This document shows, piece by piece, positions 52,058 through 61,053 of a DNA stretch of 62,434 bases (positions are counted from its first letter, which is position 1; every line of letters starts with the position of its first letter). Below the pieces are notes generated by a model, which was given only the letters and a program-made list of their open reading frames with translations, did not search any database and was not told the DNA's origin. A program made the translations under genes and the position numbers. The DNA is from an uncultured Ectothiorhodospiraceae bacterium (GTDB lineage: Bacteria > Pseudomonadota > Gammaproteobacteria > CAMYNG01): positions 1-62,434 of the forward strand of contig CAMYNG010000015.1 in the NCBI GenBank assembly GCA_947259765.1. The letters are read 5' to 3'.

Positions 52058-52125
52058 AACCACCGGCCCGTGTAACAGAACGGAGCGGAATTATACACCA
52101 ATTGTCGCGGCTTGCTATACGGCAT

Positions 52126-54147
52126 TCAGCTACCGGAGGCGGTTAATAGGCCGAAGCCGGCGTCACGAATGTGTTTGATCTTGTCGCGCAGGTTGGCGGC
52201 TTCTTCGAACTCCAGGTTTTGCGCATGGCGGAACATCTGTTGTTCCAATTCCTCGAGGCGTTTTTCCAGCTCGGACGGGGAGAGTTTACCGTATTCAATC
52301 TCCTCCTCAGCCACTTTGGCGAATCGTGAGACGGATTGCATGGAACCGTAAGCCCCTTCCATGACGTCCGCGACCGCCTTTTTGACGCTGCGCGGGGTAA
52401 TGCCGTGTTCTTCATTGAATGCTTCTTGCTTGGCTCGACGCCGCGCGGTTTCCTCCATTGCACGTTGCATGGAGCCGGTGACTTTATCGGCATACAGAAT
52501 CGCGGTTCCACCGATGTTACGCGCCGCACGCCCCATTGTCTGGATAAGCGAACGATCGGATCGCAAAAAGCCTTCCTTGTCCGCATCCAGTATCGCGACC
52601 AGCGACACCTCCGGGATGTCCAGGCCCTCCCGTAACAGGTTAATACCCACAAGAACATCAAACTCACCCAGGCGCAGGTCGCGAATAATCTCAACGCGTT
52701 CCACGGTATCGATGTCTGAGTGCATGTACCGCACGCGTACACCGTGTTCGCTCAGGTAGTCGGTTAGGTCCTCCGCCATGCGTTTAGTGAGTGTGGTGAC
52801 CAGCACGCGTTCCTTAATTGCGGCACGTTGATTGATCTCCGATAGCACATCATCGACCTGGGTTACGGCCGGGCGAACTTCCACTAACGGGTCCACCAAA
52901 CCGGTGGGGCGCACGACCTGCTCGACCACGCGGCTGGCATGTTCAGCCTCATAGGGTCCGGGCGTTGCGGATACGAAAATCGACTGACCAATAAGACGCT
53001 CAAATTCCTCGAAGCGCAGCGGTCGGTTATCGAGCGCAGAAGGCAGACGAAAGCCATACTCCACCAGGTTCTCCTTGCGTGAACGATCGCCGCGATACAT
53101 TGCACCGAGTTGGGGCACCGTGACATGCGACTCATCAATAACCACCAGCGCATCATCGGGAAGATAGTCAATCAAGGTGGGCGGCGGCTCACCGGCGTTG
53201 CGCCCGGACAGGTAGCGAGAGTAATTCTCAATACCCGAGCAATAGCCCATTTCCTGCATCATCTCCAGGTCAAACCGGGTACGCTGTTCCAGACGCTGGG
53301 CCTCGACCAGTTTATTGGCGTCGTAGAGTTGTTGCAGACGTTCCTTGAGTTCAACCCGAATTGACTCCATTGCGGCAAGTATGGTTTCCCTTGGCGTGAC
53401 ATAGTGGGTCTTGGGGTAGATGGTCAGCCGCGGTACTTTCTTCAGCACTTCACCGGTAAGCGGGTCAAAATAGCTGAGCGATTCGAGTTCATTATCAAAC
53501 AGTTCGATGCGCACCGCTTCCCGATCGGAGTCGGCAGGAAATATGTCGATTACCTCGCCACGCACACGATAGGTACCTCGACGGAGTTCGACATCGTTAC
53601 GGCTGTACTGCAATTCGGTCAGGCGGCGCAGAATTTTTCGCTGGTCGATCTGATCACCGCGCACCAGATGCAATAGCATGGATAGATACGAACGCGGATC
53701 ACCCAGGCCATAAATTGCAGACACCGTCGCAACGATGATAGTGTCGCGCCGCTCCAGCAGCGACTTGGTTGCCGACAGCCGCATTTGCTCGATGTGCTCG
53801 TTAATGGAAGCATCTTTTTCGATATAGGTATCAGTGGTGGGCACATATGCCTCGGGCTGATAGTAGTCGTAATACGACACAAAATATTCGACCGAGTTGT
53901 CGGGAAAGAAATCTCGCATTTCACCATAGAGCTGTGCCGCCAGCGTCTTGTTCGGCGCCAATATCAGGGCCGGGCGTTGTACTCGCTGAATTGCGTTGGC
54001 AATACTAAAGGTCTTGCCGGACCCGGTCACCCCGAGCAGCGTCATTGCCGCTTCACCACATTCAAGCCCATCAACTAACGCATCAATTGCTTCGGGTTGA
54101 TCGCCGGCCGGGGAAAATTCAGATCTTAAATCAAACTGCTTTGGCAT
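52126..54147 (-). CDS. uvrB: UvrABC system protein B
   Basis: A 673-residue DNA-repair helicase-like protein. Walker A is GVTGSGKT (39-46), the beta-hairpin is [12 protein letters not shown], the DEAD-like box reads [12 protein letters not shown], and helicase motif VI lies in [11 protein letters not shown]. The C-terminal UVR domain ([20 protein letters not shown]) binds UvrC. All parts are intact. It is followed by tRNA-Val. Confidence 0.96.
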   Translation of the reverse strand: MPKQFDLRSEFSPAGDQPEAIDALVDGLECGEAAMTLLGVTGSGKTFSIANAIQRVQRPALILAPNKTLAAQLYGEMRDFFPDNSVEYFVSYYDYYQPEAYVPTTDTYIEKDASINEHIEQMRLSATKSLLERRDTIIVATVSAIYGLGDPRSYLSMLLHLVRGDQIDQRKILRRLTELQYSRNDVELRRGTYRVRGEVIDIFPADSDREAVRIELFDNELESLSYFDPLTGEVLKKVPRLTIYPKTHYVTPRETILAAMESIRVELKERLQQLYDANKLVEAQRLEQRTRFDLEMMQEMGYCSGIENYSRYLSGRNAGEPPPTLIDYLPDDALVVIDESHVTVPQLGAMYRGDRSRKENLVEYGFRLPSALDNRPLRFEEFERLIGQSIFVSATPGPYEAEHASRVVEQVVRPTGLVDPLVEVRPAVTQVDDVLSEINQRAAIKERVLVTTLTKRMAEDLTDYLSEHGVRVRYMHSDIDTVERVEIIRDLRLGEFDVLVGINLLREGLDIPEVSLVAILDADKEGFLRSDRSLIQTMGRAARNIGGTAILYADKVTGSMQRAMEETARRRAKQEAFNEEHGITPRSVKKAVADVMEGAYGSMQSVSRFAKVAEEEIEYGKLSPSELEKRLEELEQQMFRHAQNLEFEEAANLRDKIKHIRDAGFGLLTASGS

Positions 54148-54168
54148 ATTAAGGAAGCTCTGATTATT

Positions 54169-54238
54169 GTCATTCCGGCGCAGGCCGGAATCCAGGAGCG
54201 ATCTGATCTTACTGGATTCCGGCCTGCGCCGGAATGAC
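54169..54238. repeat. Near-perfect inverted repeat, CATTCCGGCGCAGGCCGGAA type
   Basis: Two 27-bp arms (54169-54195 and 54212-54238), starting GTCATTCCGGCGCAGGCCGG and ending with its complement, enclose a 16-base loop. It lies in the divergent gap between uvrB and the aminotransferase gene. Related, more diverged copies are at 36071-36208 and 56422-56491. This matches the widespread mobile hairpin type seen in many proteobacterial genomes. Confidence 0.85.
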
Positions 54239-54345
54239 GATAGAAAATTTAACCAGAGCTTCCGCTCAGGATTAGAGTTCTGGGTAGTATTTAAAGTATA
54301 TTAGGCACAACTGAAACCCAAGAGACCACAGGTTACAAAAGAACA

Positions 54346-55518
54346 ATGAAGTTGTCGCAACGTGTGCAGCGTGTCAAACCCTCCCCCACCCTCGCCGTTA
54401 CCGCCCGCGCCAATGCCCTGAAATCAGCCGGTAAGGATATTATCGGATTGGGCGCAGGTGAACCGGACTTCGACACGCCGCAGCACATCAAGGACGCCGC
54501 GATTGCCGCGTTAACTGCCGGGAAGACACGGTATACAGCAGTCGATGGAACGGCTTCGCTCAAACAAGCTGTTATTGACAAATTTGCCCGCGACAACGCG
54601 CTGAGTTACGAACCCAATCAGATACTGGTGTCCTGTGGCGGCAAGCAAAGCTTTTTCAACCTGGCACAGGCGGTGTTGGATGAAGGCGATGAGGTGATTA
54701 TCCCGGCACCCTACTGGGTGTCTTATCCGGATATGGTCAAACTGGCTGACGGGAAACCCGTCATTATCGAAACTGAAATCGAACAGTCCTTTCGCATCAC
54801 ACCGGCGCAACTCGCCGCGGCCCTGAGCCCGCGCACACGTCTGTTTGTGATCAACAGCCCATCAAACCCGACTGGCCAGACCTACACGCGCGCAGAGCTG
54901 GCAGCGCTGGGCGAAGTGTTGCGCGGCTACCCGGAGGTATTGATCGCATCCGATGATATGTATGAACACATGCTGTGGGCCGATGAGCCGTTCAGTAACA
55001 TACTTAATGCCTGTCCGGACCTGTACGATCGTACGCTGGTGTTGAATGGGGTGTCCAAGGCCTATTCCATGACCGGCTGGCGTATTGGGTACGCCGCGGG
55101 TCCGAGCGTGATCATCCAGGCGATGAAAAAGATTCAGTCGCAAAGTACATCCAACCCGGCCTCGATCTCACAGGCCGGAGCGGAAGCTGCGTTGAATGGT
55201 AATCAGACCTGTGTAAGTGAAATGCGTGATGCGTTTAAGAACCGTCATGATCGGGTGTTAAGCAAACTCAATACGATTGATGGAATAAACTGTTTGCCGT
55301 CTGTTGGCACGTTTTATTTGTTTCCAAACGTGCGCGGTCTGATAGAGCGCCTGCCCGACGTTGACGATGACCTACAACTCGCCGAATACCTGCTCGAACA
55401 CGTCGGCGTCGCGCTGGTGCCGGGAACCGCTTTCGGGGCACCCGGTTACGTAAGACTGTCGTTCGCCACCAGCATGGAAAACCTCGACGAAGCGCTTCGG
55501 CGTATCAGCAAAATCTGA
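54346..55518 (+). CDS. Pyridoxal phosphate aminotransferase, aspartate aminotransferase type (class I gamma)
   Basis: A 390-residue PLP enzyme transferring amino groups between aspartate (or prephenate in some members) and 2-oxoglutarate. Conserved are GLGAGEPDFDTP, the INSPSNPTGQTY loop, the PLP lysine in NGVSKAYSMTGWRIGYAAG and the C-terminal Arg in YVRLSFA. Divergent uvrB is a frequent neighbour in this class. It probably supplies aspartate; a prephenate role cannot be excluded from sequence alone. Confidence 0.92.
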   Translation: MKLSQRVQRVKPSPTLAVTARANALKSAGKDIIGLGAGEPDFDTPQHIKDAAIAALTAGKTRYTAVDGTASLKQAVIDKFARDNALSYEPNQILVSCGGKQSFFNLAQAVLDEGDEVIIPAPYWVSYPDMVKLADGKPVIIETEIEQSFRITPAQLAAALSPRTRLFVINSPSNPTGQTYTRAELAALGEVLRGYPEVLIASDDMYEHMLWADEPFSNILNACPDLYDRTLVLNGVSKAYSMTGWRIGYAAGPSVIIQAMKKIQSQSTSNPASISQAGAEAALNGNQTCVSEMRDAFKNRHDRVLSKLNTIDGINCLPSVGTFYLFPNVRGLIERLPDVDDDLQLAEYLLEHVGVALVPGTAFGAPGYVRLSFATSMENLDEALRRISKI

Positions 55519-55536
55519 CACAAACGTCAGAAAATT

Positions 55537-55601
55537 CCTACACAAAGTCGCGGGATTGTCCTACAGGCATTTCTGCGTAAGTTCGATAGTCTAGCCCTAC
55601 A
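55537..55601 (+). promoter_or_regulatory. Three CCTACA boxes upstream of the pseudopilin gene
   Basis: CCTACA occurs at 55537-55542, 55560-55565 and 55596-55601, spaced 23 and 36 bases, and a TGAC/GTCA hairpin lies just before at 55516-55529. The pattern may be a regulator binding array or part of the leader. No good promoter was found. Confidence 0.35.
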
Positions 55602-55619
55602 AGGAAGTGGGGGGTTGAC

Positions 55620-56231
55620 ATGGACGTCTACAATCGCCGCGTGCCCGGCTGCTCCGTTGCCGGGTCACGCGCTTTTTTTTCATCTCGTTACACTCGAGGG
55701 CTCACGCTCCTCGATCTGGCCATTACGCTGGCCGTCAGTAGTGTTCTACTATCCATCGGCGTTCCGGCGTTACAATCCGTCATCGGCTCGAGCCGGCTTA
55801 CGACTCAGGTTAATTCGCTGGCCGGCGCTCTCGCCCTAACTCGCTCCGAGGCTGCCCGCCAAAGCGCTCAGGGGATCATTTGCAAAAGCAGCAGCGGCAC
55901 CGGCTGTACCCGTGGCGGCGCCTGGACCGATGGCTGGATTGTGTTCGTCGATACCAACTGGAACGAACAGCGGGACGACGCCGAGCAGGTTTTATTGGTA
56001 CGAAACGAACTCCCGCCGGGAGTCACGCTGACTTACAATGGCTTTCCCACCGACAACTACGTTGCCTATCGGCCGACCGGTTTCGCGAAAATGAATGGCA
56101 CCTTTACCTTTTGTAGCCGCGGCTTGCCGAGTCTGTCCCGGGCGGTGATCGTCAACTGGATTGGCCGGCCGCGAATCAGCCAAACGGGACCCGACGGACA
56201 GTCACTGATATGCGCGCAAGACGCGGGCTAA
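55620..56231 (+). CDS. GspH/FimT-family pseudopilin
   Basis: A 203-residue minor pilin-like protein. A basic leader ends in G before LTLLDLAITLAVSSVLLSIG, the class III prepilin signal cut by PilD; position +5 is Asp where Glu is usual. The C-terminal domain has TRSEAARQSA, WTDGWIVFVDTNWN, GFAKMNGTFTFCS and GRPRIS, the FimT/GspH pattern, with a Cys pair probably forming a disulfide. No other pilin gene is adjacent. Three CCTACA boxes lie upstream. Confidence 0.87.
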   Translation: MDVYNRRVPGCSVAGSRAFFSSRYTRGLTLLDLAITLAVSSVLLSIGVPALQSVIGSSRLTTQVNSLAGALALTRSEAARQSAQGIICKSSSGTGCTRGGAWTDGWIVFVDTNWNEQRDDAEQVLLVRNELPPGVTLTYNGFPTDNYVAYRPTGFAKMNGTFTFCSRGLPSLSRAVIVNWIGRPRISQTGPDGQSLICAQDAG

Positions 56232-56287
56232 GAAGCCGTGTAAATATTGACCCGCCTCGAGCCGATCAGTAACATACACGCCTCCAA

Positions 56288-56363
56288 TCCCCAGTAGCTC
56301 AGTTGGTAGAGCAGCTGACTGTTAATCAGCCTGTCCCTGGTTCGAGTCCGGGCTGGGGAGCCA
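56288..56363 (+). tRNA. tRNA-Asn(GTT)
   Basis: A 76-nt tRNA: acceptor TCCCCAG with CTGGGGA, discriminator G, encoded CCA, D arm AGCTCAGTTGGTAGAGC, anticodon loop CTGTTAA giving GTT, and T arm GGTTCGAGTCC. It follows the pseudopilin gene by 56 bp. Confidence 0.96.
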
Positions 56364-56421
56364 CCTACAACGTCTGGCAGAACGCGCGGGATTTTTTGCA
56401 AGGGAAAGCTCTGCACACGTC

Positions 56422-56491
56422 ATTCTGGCGAAGGCCAGAATCCAGCCGCTATCTGACTTTACTGGACTCCGGCTTTCGCCGGAGTGACGAG
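56422..56491. repeat. Diverged inverted repeat after tRNA-Asn
   Basis: GTCATTCTGGCGAAGGCCAG through AATCCAG pairs imperfectly with CTGGACTCCGGCTTTCGCCG through GAGTGAC. Several differences between arms are G-U-type pairs. It is a third member of the CCGGAATCCAG family and lies between tRNA-Asn and the galU 3' end. Confidence 0.75.
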
Positions 56492-56545
56492 AAAGCGCTT
56501 ATTCAGAGATTCCCGAGATTTAATACAGGAACATTCCGGGATACG

Positions 56546-57418
56546 TTACAACTGTAGGCTGCGCAGATAGTCACGAAACGTATCCTTTAGTTCTGGGTGA
56601 CGCAACGCAAACTCCACGGTCGCTTCCAGGTAACCCAATTTGCTGCCGCAGTCGTAACGCGGCCCCGCAAATTGATAAGCCAGAACCTGTTCGGTATTTT
56701 TCAAGTCCGCAATGGCATCGGTCAACTGGATTTCGCCACCCGCACCTTTACCTGTTTTGCGAATGGAATCGAAGATCGCCGGCGTCAGAATGTAGCGCCC
56801 AACTACACCGAGGTTAGATGGGGCGTCCGCGGGTTTTGGCTTCTCGACAATTTCGGTCACGCTGGAAAGTCGATCACTGACCGGCGTCGTAGCGACAATG
56901 CCATATTTTTCGGTTTCCTGTGCGTCCACCTCCTCGACACCCAGCACTGAGCAATGGTTGGCATCGAAAACTTCAGTCATTTGCGCCAGACAGCCCTGTC
57001 CTTCGCCATTGATCAGATCATCGGCAAGAATGACGGCAAACGGCTCATCACCCACAATTGGCTCCGCACACAAAACGGCATGACCTAGTCCCAAAGCCTC
57101 AGATTGTCGTGTGTAGATACAGGAAACGTGCGACGGCAAAACCTTGCGGACAATATCCAACAATTTGGTTTTACCATTCTTTTCCAACTCCGCTTCCAGC
57201 TCATACGCCTTGTCAAAATGATCGGGAATGGAACGTTTATTCCGGCCGGTTACAAAAATAAGCTGATCAATGCCCGCGCTGATGGCTTCCTCAACTGCAT
57301 ACTGAATTAACGGTTTGTCGACAACCGGTAACATTTCTTTTGGGCTGGCTTTGGTGGCAGGTAGGAACCGGGTTCCGAGCCCGGCGACAGGGAATACGGC
57401 TTTACGAATGGTTTTCAT
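56546..57418 (-). CDS. galU: UTP-glucose-1-phosphate uridylyltransferase
   Basis: A 290-residue enzyme making UDP-glucose. Conserved are the nucleotide site [40 protein letters not shown] (Mg site) and [12 protein letters not shown]. It lies at the 3' end of a sugar-lipid gene cluster, with 87 bp between it and gtrA. Confidence 0.95.
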   Translation of the reverse strand: MKTIRKAVFPVAGLGTRFLPATKASPKEMLPVVDKPLIQYAVEEAISAGIDQLIFVTGRNKRSIPDHFDKAYELEAELEKNGKTKLLDIVRKVLPSHVSCIYTRQSEALGLGHAVLCAEPIVGDEPFAVILADDLINGEGQGCLAQMTEVFDANHCSVLGVEEVDAQETEKYGIVATTPVSDRLSSVTEIVEKPKPADAPSNLGVVGRYILTPAIFDSIRKTGKGAGGEIQLTDAIADLKNTEQVLAYQFAGPRYDCGSKLGYLEATVEFALRHPELKDTFRDYLRSLQL

Positions 57419-57505
57419 GGCATCATGCCCTTTAATGAACGACTAATCATTTCTACGATCTCCATTTTAACAAGTCCTTTTGAACGACAATATAATACGC
57501 ACTAA

Positions 57506-57928
57506 CTAGTCGGAGGGTTTACGAAACGACCAGTATTTATGTCCAAAGTAACTGGTAACTACCGGTACGCTGATGCCTACAAAGTGGGCAATTGCGTATG
57601 GATAGAATTCAAAGTTCAGTGCTGGAAACAAATATTCGGCCAAGCCTACACTAATCAGCCAAACCTGCGCCACCGCAAGAAGATTAACCAGGGTGAAATA
57701 AAAAAATTCATGTGCCGGATGACGGCCACTCGGTTCAAAGACAAATATGCGCGATAACAGAAAGGCGGTAAACATGCCGACAATGTAGGCGAGCACTACG
57801 GATACACGAAATGAGAAAAACACATTGAAACCGAACCGGCTCAGAAAATTTACGGCCGCCGCAAACCCTCCAACAACCAAAAACCGCGCAAATTCTGAAT
57901 TCTTGACGTGTAGGGCTACGCGTTTCAT
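57506..57928 (-). CDS. GtrA-family membrane protein
   Basis: A 140-residue protein with four membrane helices (FLVVGGFAAAVNFLSRFGF, VVLAYIVGMFTAFLLS, FYFTLVNLLAVAQVWLISVG, IAHFVGISVPVVTSYFGHKY) and the FxFN/FGHKYWSF ending typical of GtrA. Family members move or bind polyprenyl-phosphate sugars across the inner membrane. Its neighbours include DprE1/DprE2-like genes, as for the mycobacterial GtrA protein Rv3789. It starts 6 bp after the FAD oxidoreductase stop. Confidence 0.88.
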   Translation of the reverse strand: MKRVALHVKNSEFARFLVVGGFAAAVNFLSRFGFNVFFSFRVSVVLAYIVGMFTAFLLSRIFVFEPSGRHPAHEFFYFTLVNLLAVAQVWLISVGLAEYLFPALNFEFYPYAIAHFVGISVPVVTSYFGHKYWSFRKPSD

Positions 57929-57934
57929 TGCGCT

Positions 57935-59221
57935 TCATTGCTGGGGGATCATGGCCGCGATCTCGCGTCCAATGCGCACACTTTCGGAAATGCTGCGATC
58001 TTCCGGGTAGTAATAAGACGTGTCGGCAACAAACAAACCCTCGACCGAGGTTTTTATTGGCGGTAATTGCGCTAGAAATTCGGGTTGACAAATCGGTTGA
58101 GCAAATCCATAGCGCGACGCCCACGCATCCACAAAATCATCGTCTTTGAGTTGTGGATTAATTTTCCGCACGTAACTTCGAGCTTCCTCGACTATTTTCT
58201 CGTTAGACCATTGATACCTTGGGTGCGACTGCGGCATGTAGTAAGGCACGTAGACGATATTGTGCTCAAGCGGCCTAAGGTTCGAGTATTCAATGATTCC
58301 CGGTATATCCATTTCCGGATCGCTGACGTTTAGCCAAAAATTCTCGGTAACGCGCTGGCGTAATTTGAAGATCACACAAACAACACCGATATTTTTTACG
58401 TTTCGATATTTCTCGAGCGTGTCCTCCGGCAGATCAGGCAAGATTCGAGGTACAAACGGCAATGGAATTGTGCTGATAACATAATCGTAAGCCACCGACT
58501 CACCGTTAACAACGACACCCTTGACCTGGTCGTTATCCCAGTTAACCCGCTCCACTGGTGCCTGGAGAAAAATTTTACCGCCCAGTTCTTTAATGGCCGA
58601 TTCAATCTCCTCAAGCAGACGTTCCGAGCCCCCTTGTATAAAACCAAGCTCCTCCTGCAACAAGCTTTTGCGTGAGGTGCCCACGCGTTTGATACGCGCC
58701 CAAATCCAGGCGGCCGAGAGATTGCCGGTATAATCGTGAAATTTCAGCTCAAACAGTCGACGCCATAGTACGTCGTAGGCGCGTTTACCAATCCAGCGCT
58801 CGATCCATTCGCTAGCCTCTGCCGCGTCCAGGTCCTGCCAGCGCGTACGCTTGGTCGACCAGAACATGTGCAGGCCATAGCGGAACTTGGAGATCAAATC
58901 AAGTCGGGGGAAACGCAATAACGCGAACGGGTTACCCCAGTCGTGCAACTCGCCCTGGTGGTAGTACCCCATTTTTGTCTCTTTCCAAACAAGCTCATCG
59001 GCGATGTTCAGGTCATCAAGCAGCGTGAACAGATGTTGATCAGGCTTGCAGACAAAATGGTAAAAACGTTCGATACTGAGACCGCCAAAATCGAAATGCG
59101 CGGACATTCCACCGATCCGGTCATCAGCTTCATATATTTCGACCTGATGCCCCGCCTTGAGCAAATCATAGGCACTGGCCAGACCCATGACACCCGCACC
59201 AATAATTGCGATCTTCGCCAT
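57935..59221 (-). CDS. FAD-dependent oxidoreductase of the amine oxidase/protoporphyrinogen oxidase fold
   Basis: A 428-residue flavoprotein. The FAD-binding start IIGAGVMGLASAYDLLKAGH with the acidic strand end EIYEADDRIGG is clear; a C-terminal FAD motif lies in GLFVADTSYYYPEDRS. It resembles enzymes found in polysaccharide clusters and partly UDP-galactopyranose mutase, but the mutase signature was not recognised. The substrate is unknown. It lies between the epimerase gene (90 bp upstream) and gtrA. Confidence 0.82.
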   Translation of the reverse strand: MAKIAIIGAGVMGLASAYDLLKAGHQVEIYEADDRIGGMSAHFDFGGLSIERFYHFVCKPDQHLFTLLDDLNIADELVWKETKMGYYHQGELHDWGNPFALLRFPRLDLISKFRYGLHMFWSTKRTRWQDLDAAEASEWIERWIGKRAYDVLWRRLFELKFHDYTGNLSAAWIWARIKRVGTSRKSLLQEELGFIQGGSERLLEEIESAIKELGGKIFLQAPVERVNWDNDQVKGVVVNGESVAYDYVISTIPLPFVPRILPDLPEDTLEKYRNVKNIGVVCVIFKLRQRVTENFWLNVSDPEMDIPGIIEYSNLRPLEHNIVYVPYYMPQSHPRYQWSNEKIVEEARSYVRKINPQLKDDDFVDAWASRYGFAQPICQPEFLAQLPPIKTSVEGLFVADTSYYYPEDRSISESVRIGREIAAMIPQQ

Positions 59222-59311
59222 TTTAACTGCCTAACCGTATTTTCGTTTGCATATTGCACGTTGCTTTCGCTGCGCGCTCCGCACGTACGAGGTCACTCTG
59301 TGTCCGGCTCA

Positions 59312-60256
59312 TCAAAATTTTAATTCATACTGACTGAATTCAGCATGCGTAAATGTCTCTTCAATCGCCTGTTTAAACGGCGTTGGCTCAACATGAAAAA
59401 TCTCCCACCAGGGAATCACTTCAAACTCGTCCCCAGCAACCAATGCCTTGAGTTGACTCGCGGTAAAAGGAGGATCGGAATCAAAAACCGCATTAACCTT
59501 TAACAACAACCAGAACAACCAGTAAGGAATATGCACGATCCAGGTTTTCGCACCAATCGTATCGCGTATGGCTCTAATCATATCAACGTAGTTTACGTTT
59601 TCTCGGCCGGTGATATTGTAAACCTTGTTTACTGGGAATTCGGCTACACAACTGACGATGATGCGACAAAAGTCACCCACATAAAGGGGTTGACGCATAT
59701 AACGACCATGGCCTGGAATGGGGAAAACGGGAACGCGGTGCATAAAGCGTGACAGCCAGCCGAGATGTTTCCTGTCAAACCAGCCAAACATCAGAGTTGG
59801 TCGCAGGATGCAGTAGTCGATTCCACATTGCTTGACCATTTCTTCCTGCTGTTTTTTGGTTTCGGTATAGTCATCATCAGCCACAGACTCAACAACTGAC
59901 GAACTGGTGTGAATTATTTTTTCGATACCCATTTCTCGCGCAGTATCCAGCATTACCTGTGTCGACGTTATGTTGTTGGCAATAAATGGCGCTGAGTGTT
60001 TGGAACCAATCTGCGCCTGCAACATAATTAAAATATCGCCATCAACACAGTGTTGCTGCCAATCACCAGGTTTCGATATATCCGCCTCGACTACGGTGAT
60101 GTCAGGATGAAGCTTTCGTAGCAGTGAGGTATTTTCTGGATGTTTATCAAGCGCAACAATATTGCGATAACCCTGCTGTTTAAGCAGAACAATGAGATTC
60201 TGACCAACCAAGCCCGCCGCACCAGGGATGATTAACTTGTTGCTTTTATCAGACAT
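59312..60256 (-). CDS. NAD-dependent epimerase/dehydratase family protein
   Basis: A 314-residue extended SDR. The cofactor loop is GAAGLVG (12-18); the Tyr-Lys pair is in YTETKKQQEE, after HTSSSVVES. LRPTLMFGWFDRKHLGW and VYNITGRENVNYVDMI are family-typical. It probably changes a sugar nucleotide or a polyprenyl-linked sugar. It is co-directional with the DprE-like genes, 53 bp after the SDR gene. Confidence 0.85.
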   Translation of the reverse strand: MSDKSNKLIIPGAAGLVGQNLIVLLKQQGYRNIVALDKHPENTSLLRKLHPDITVVEADISKPGDWQQHCVDGDILIMLQAQIGSKHSAPFIANNITSTQVMLDTAREMGIEKIIHTSSSVVESVADDDYTETKKQQEEMVKQCGIDYCILRPTLMFGWFDRKHLGWLSRFMHRVPVFPIPGHGRYMRQPLYVGDFCRIIVSCVAEFPVNKVYNITGRENVNYVDMIRAIRDTIGAKTWIVHIPYWLFWLLLKVNAVFDSDPPFTASQLKALVAGDEFEVIPWWEIFHVEPTPFKQAIEETFTHAEFSQYELKF

Positions 60257-60309
60257 ACGATCCAGAAGAATTGGTTGTTAAAAGTCGTTTGATTTGTACA
60301 AAACGCTGG

Positions 60310-61053
60310 CTAGAGATTGAGACGCTTAAAGATTTTTTCGGGGATAGAAGTAATGACTAACATAATCCAGCGCCAGAACCACGGCAAATAAACAATATCT
60401 CTTTGTTTGTTTATAGCCTGGTAAATCCCTTGGCCAACCGCTTCTGGCGAGGCCCAGAGTATACCTTTCTTGAAATCGGCTGTCATGGGTGTATCGACAA
60501 ACCCCGGTTTGATAGTGACAACATTAACACCCTGTTTGGCCAGCCGATTACGCAGGCCTTGTAAGAAAATACTCACCGCGCCCTTCGCCGCGCCATACAC
60601 ATAATTGCTCTGCCGACCCCGATCCCCAGCCACAGAAGAAATTGCTGCCAAGGTTCCTGCGCCTTGCTTTTCAAAAAAATTTGCCAACAGTGTAAGCAAT
60701 GCAATTACGCTAACACTATTAAGGCTAAACTCTCGTAACGTTTCCGCAACATCCTCCTGACAGCGTACCTGATCAGGCAAGCTGCCATAGGCAATCAACG
60801 CAACATCGATACCACCCATTGAGTTAACAGCCTGTTCCAGTGCCGCCGCCTGCATTTCAACTTCAGTCACATCAAGCACTTGAGCTTCAGTCTTTTGTGC
60901 CCCGCGCACTTCCAGATCTGCGGCCATCGCTTTCAGCTTTTCGGCTGAACGTCCTACTAGAAACAACGTAGCTCCCTGCTGAGCAAAGCAGCGTGCCACC
61001 TGTTCAGCAATGGCGGAGGTCGCACCAAAAATCAACACTCTCTTGCCACTCAT
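60310..61053 (-). CDS. DprE2-like short-chain dehydrogenase
   Basis: A 247-residue SDR starting MSGKRVLIFGATSAIAEQVA. The catalytic Ser-Tyr-Lys set is in ISSVAGDRGRQSNYVYGAAKG. A C-terminal hydrophobic segment (WFWRWIMLVITSI) suggests membrane association. It begins at an ATG whose ATGA overlaps the stop codon of the DprE1-like gene, so they are translationally coupled. In mycobacteria this pair epimerises decaprenyl-phosphoryl ribose to arabinose by oxidation and reduction at C2'. The longer start (61083) is less likely. Confidence 0.85.
   Translation of the reverse strand: MSGKRVLIFGATSAIAEQVARCFAQQGATLFLVGRSAEKLKAMAADLEVRGAQKTEAQVLDVTEVEMQAAALEQAVNSMGGIDVALIAYGSLPDQVRCQEDVAETLREFSLNSVSVIALLTLLANFFEKQGAGTLAAISSVAGDRGRQSNYVYGAAKGAVSIFLQGLRNRLAKQGVNVVTIKPGFVDTPMTADFKKGILWASPEAVGQGIYQAINKQRDIVYLPWFWRWIMLVITSIPEKIFKRLNL

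Noticed and set aside
55535..55619. Sigma-54 promoter upstream of the pseudopilin gene
   Set aside because: No GG-N10-GC arrangement with the -24/-12 consensus could be found; GG and GC near 55566 are 7 bases apart.
57935..59221. UDP-galactopyranose mutase (glf) for the FAD oxidoreductase
   Set aside because: Cluster context is suggestive, but only the general FAD fold is seen and the mutase signature was not recognised.
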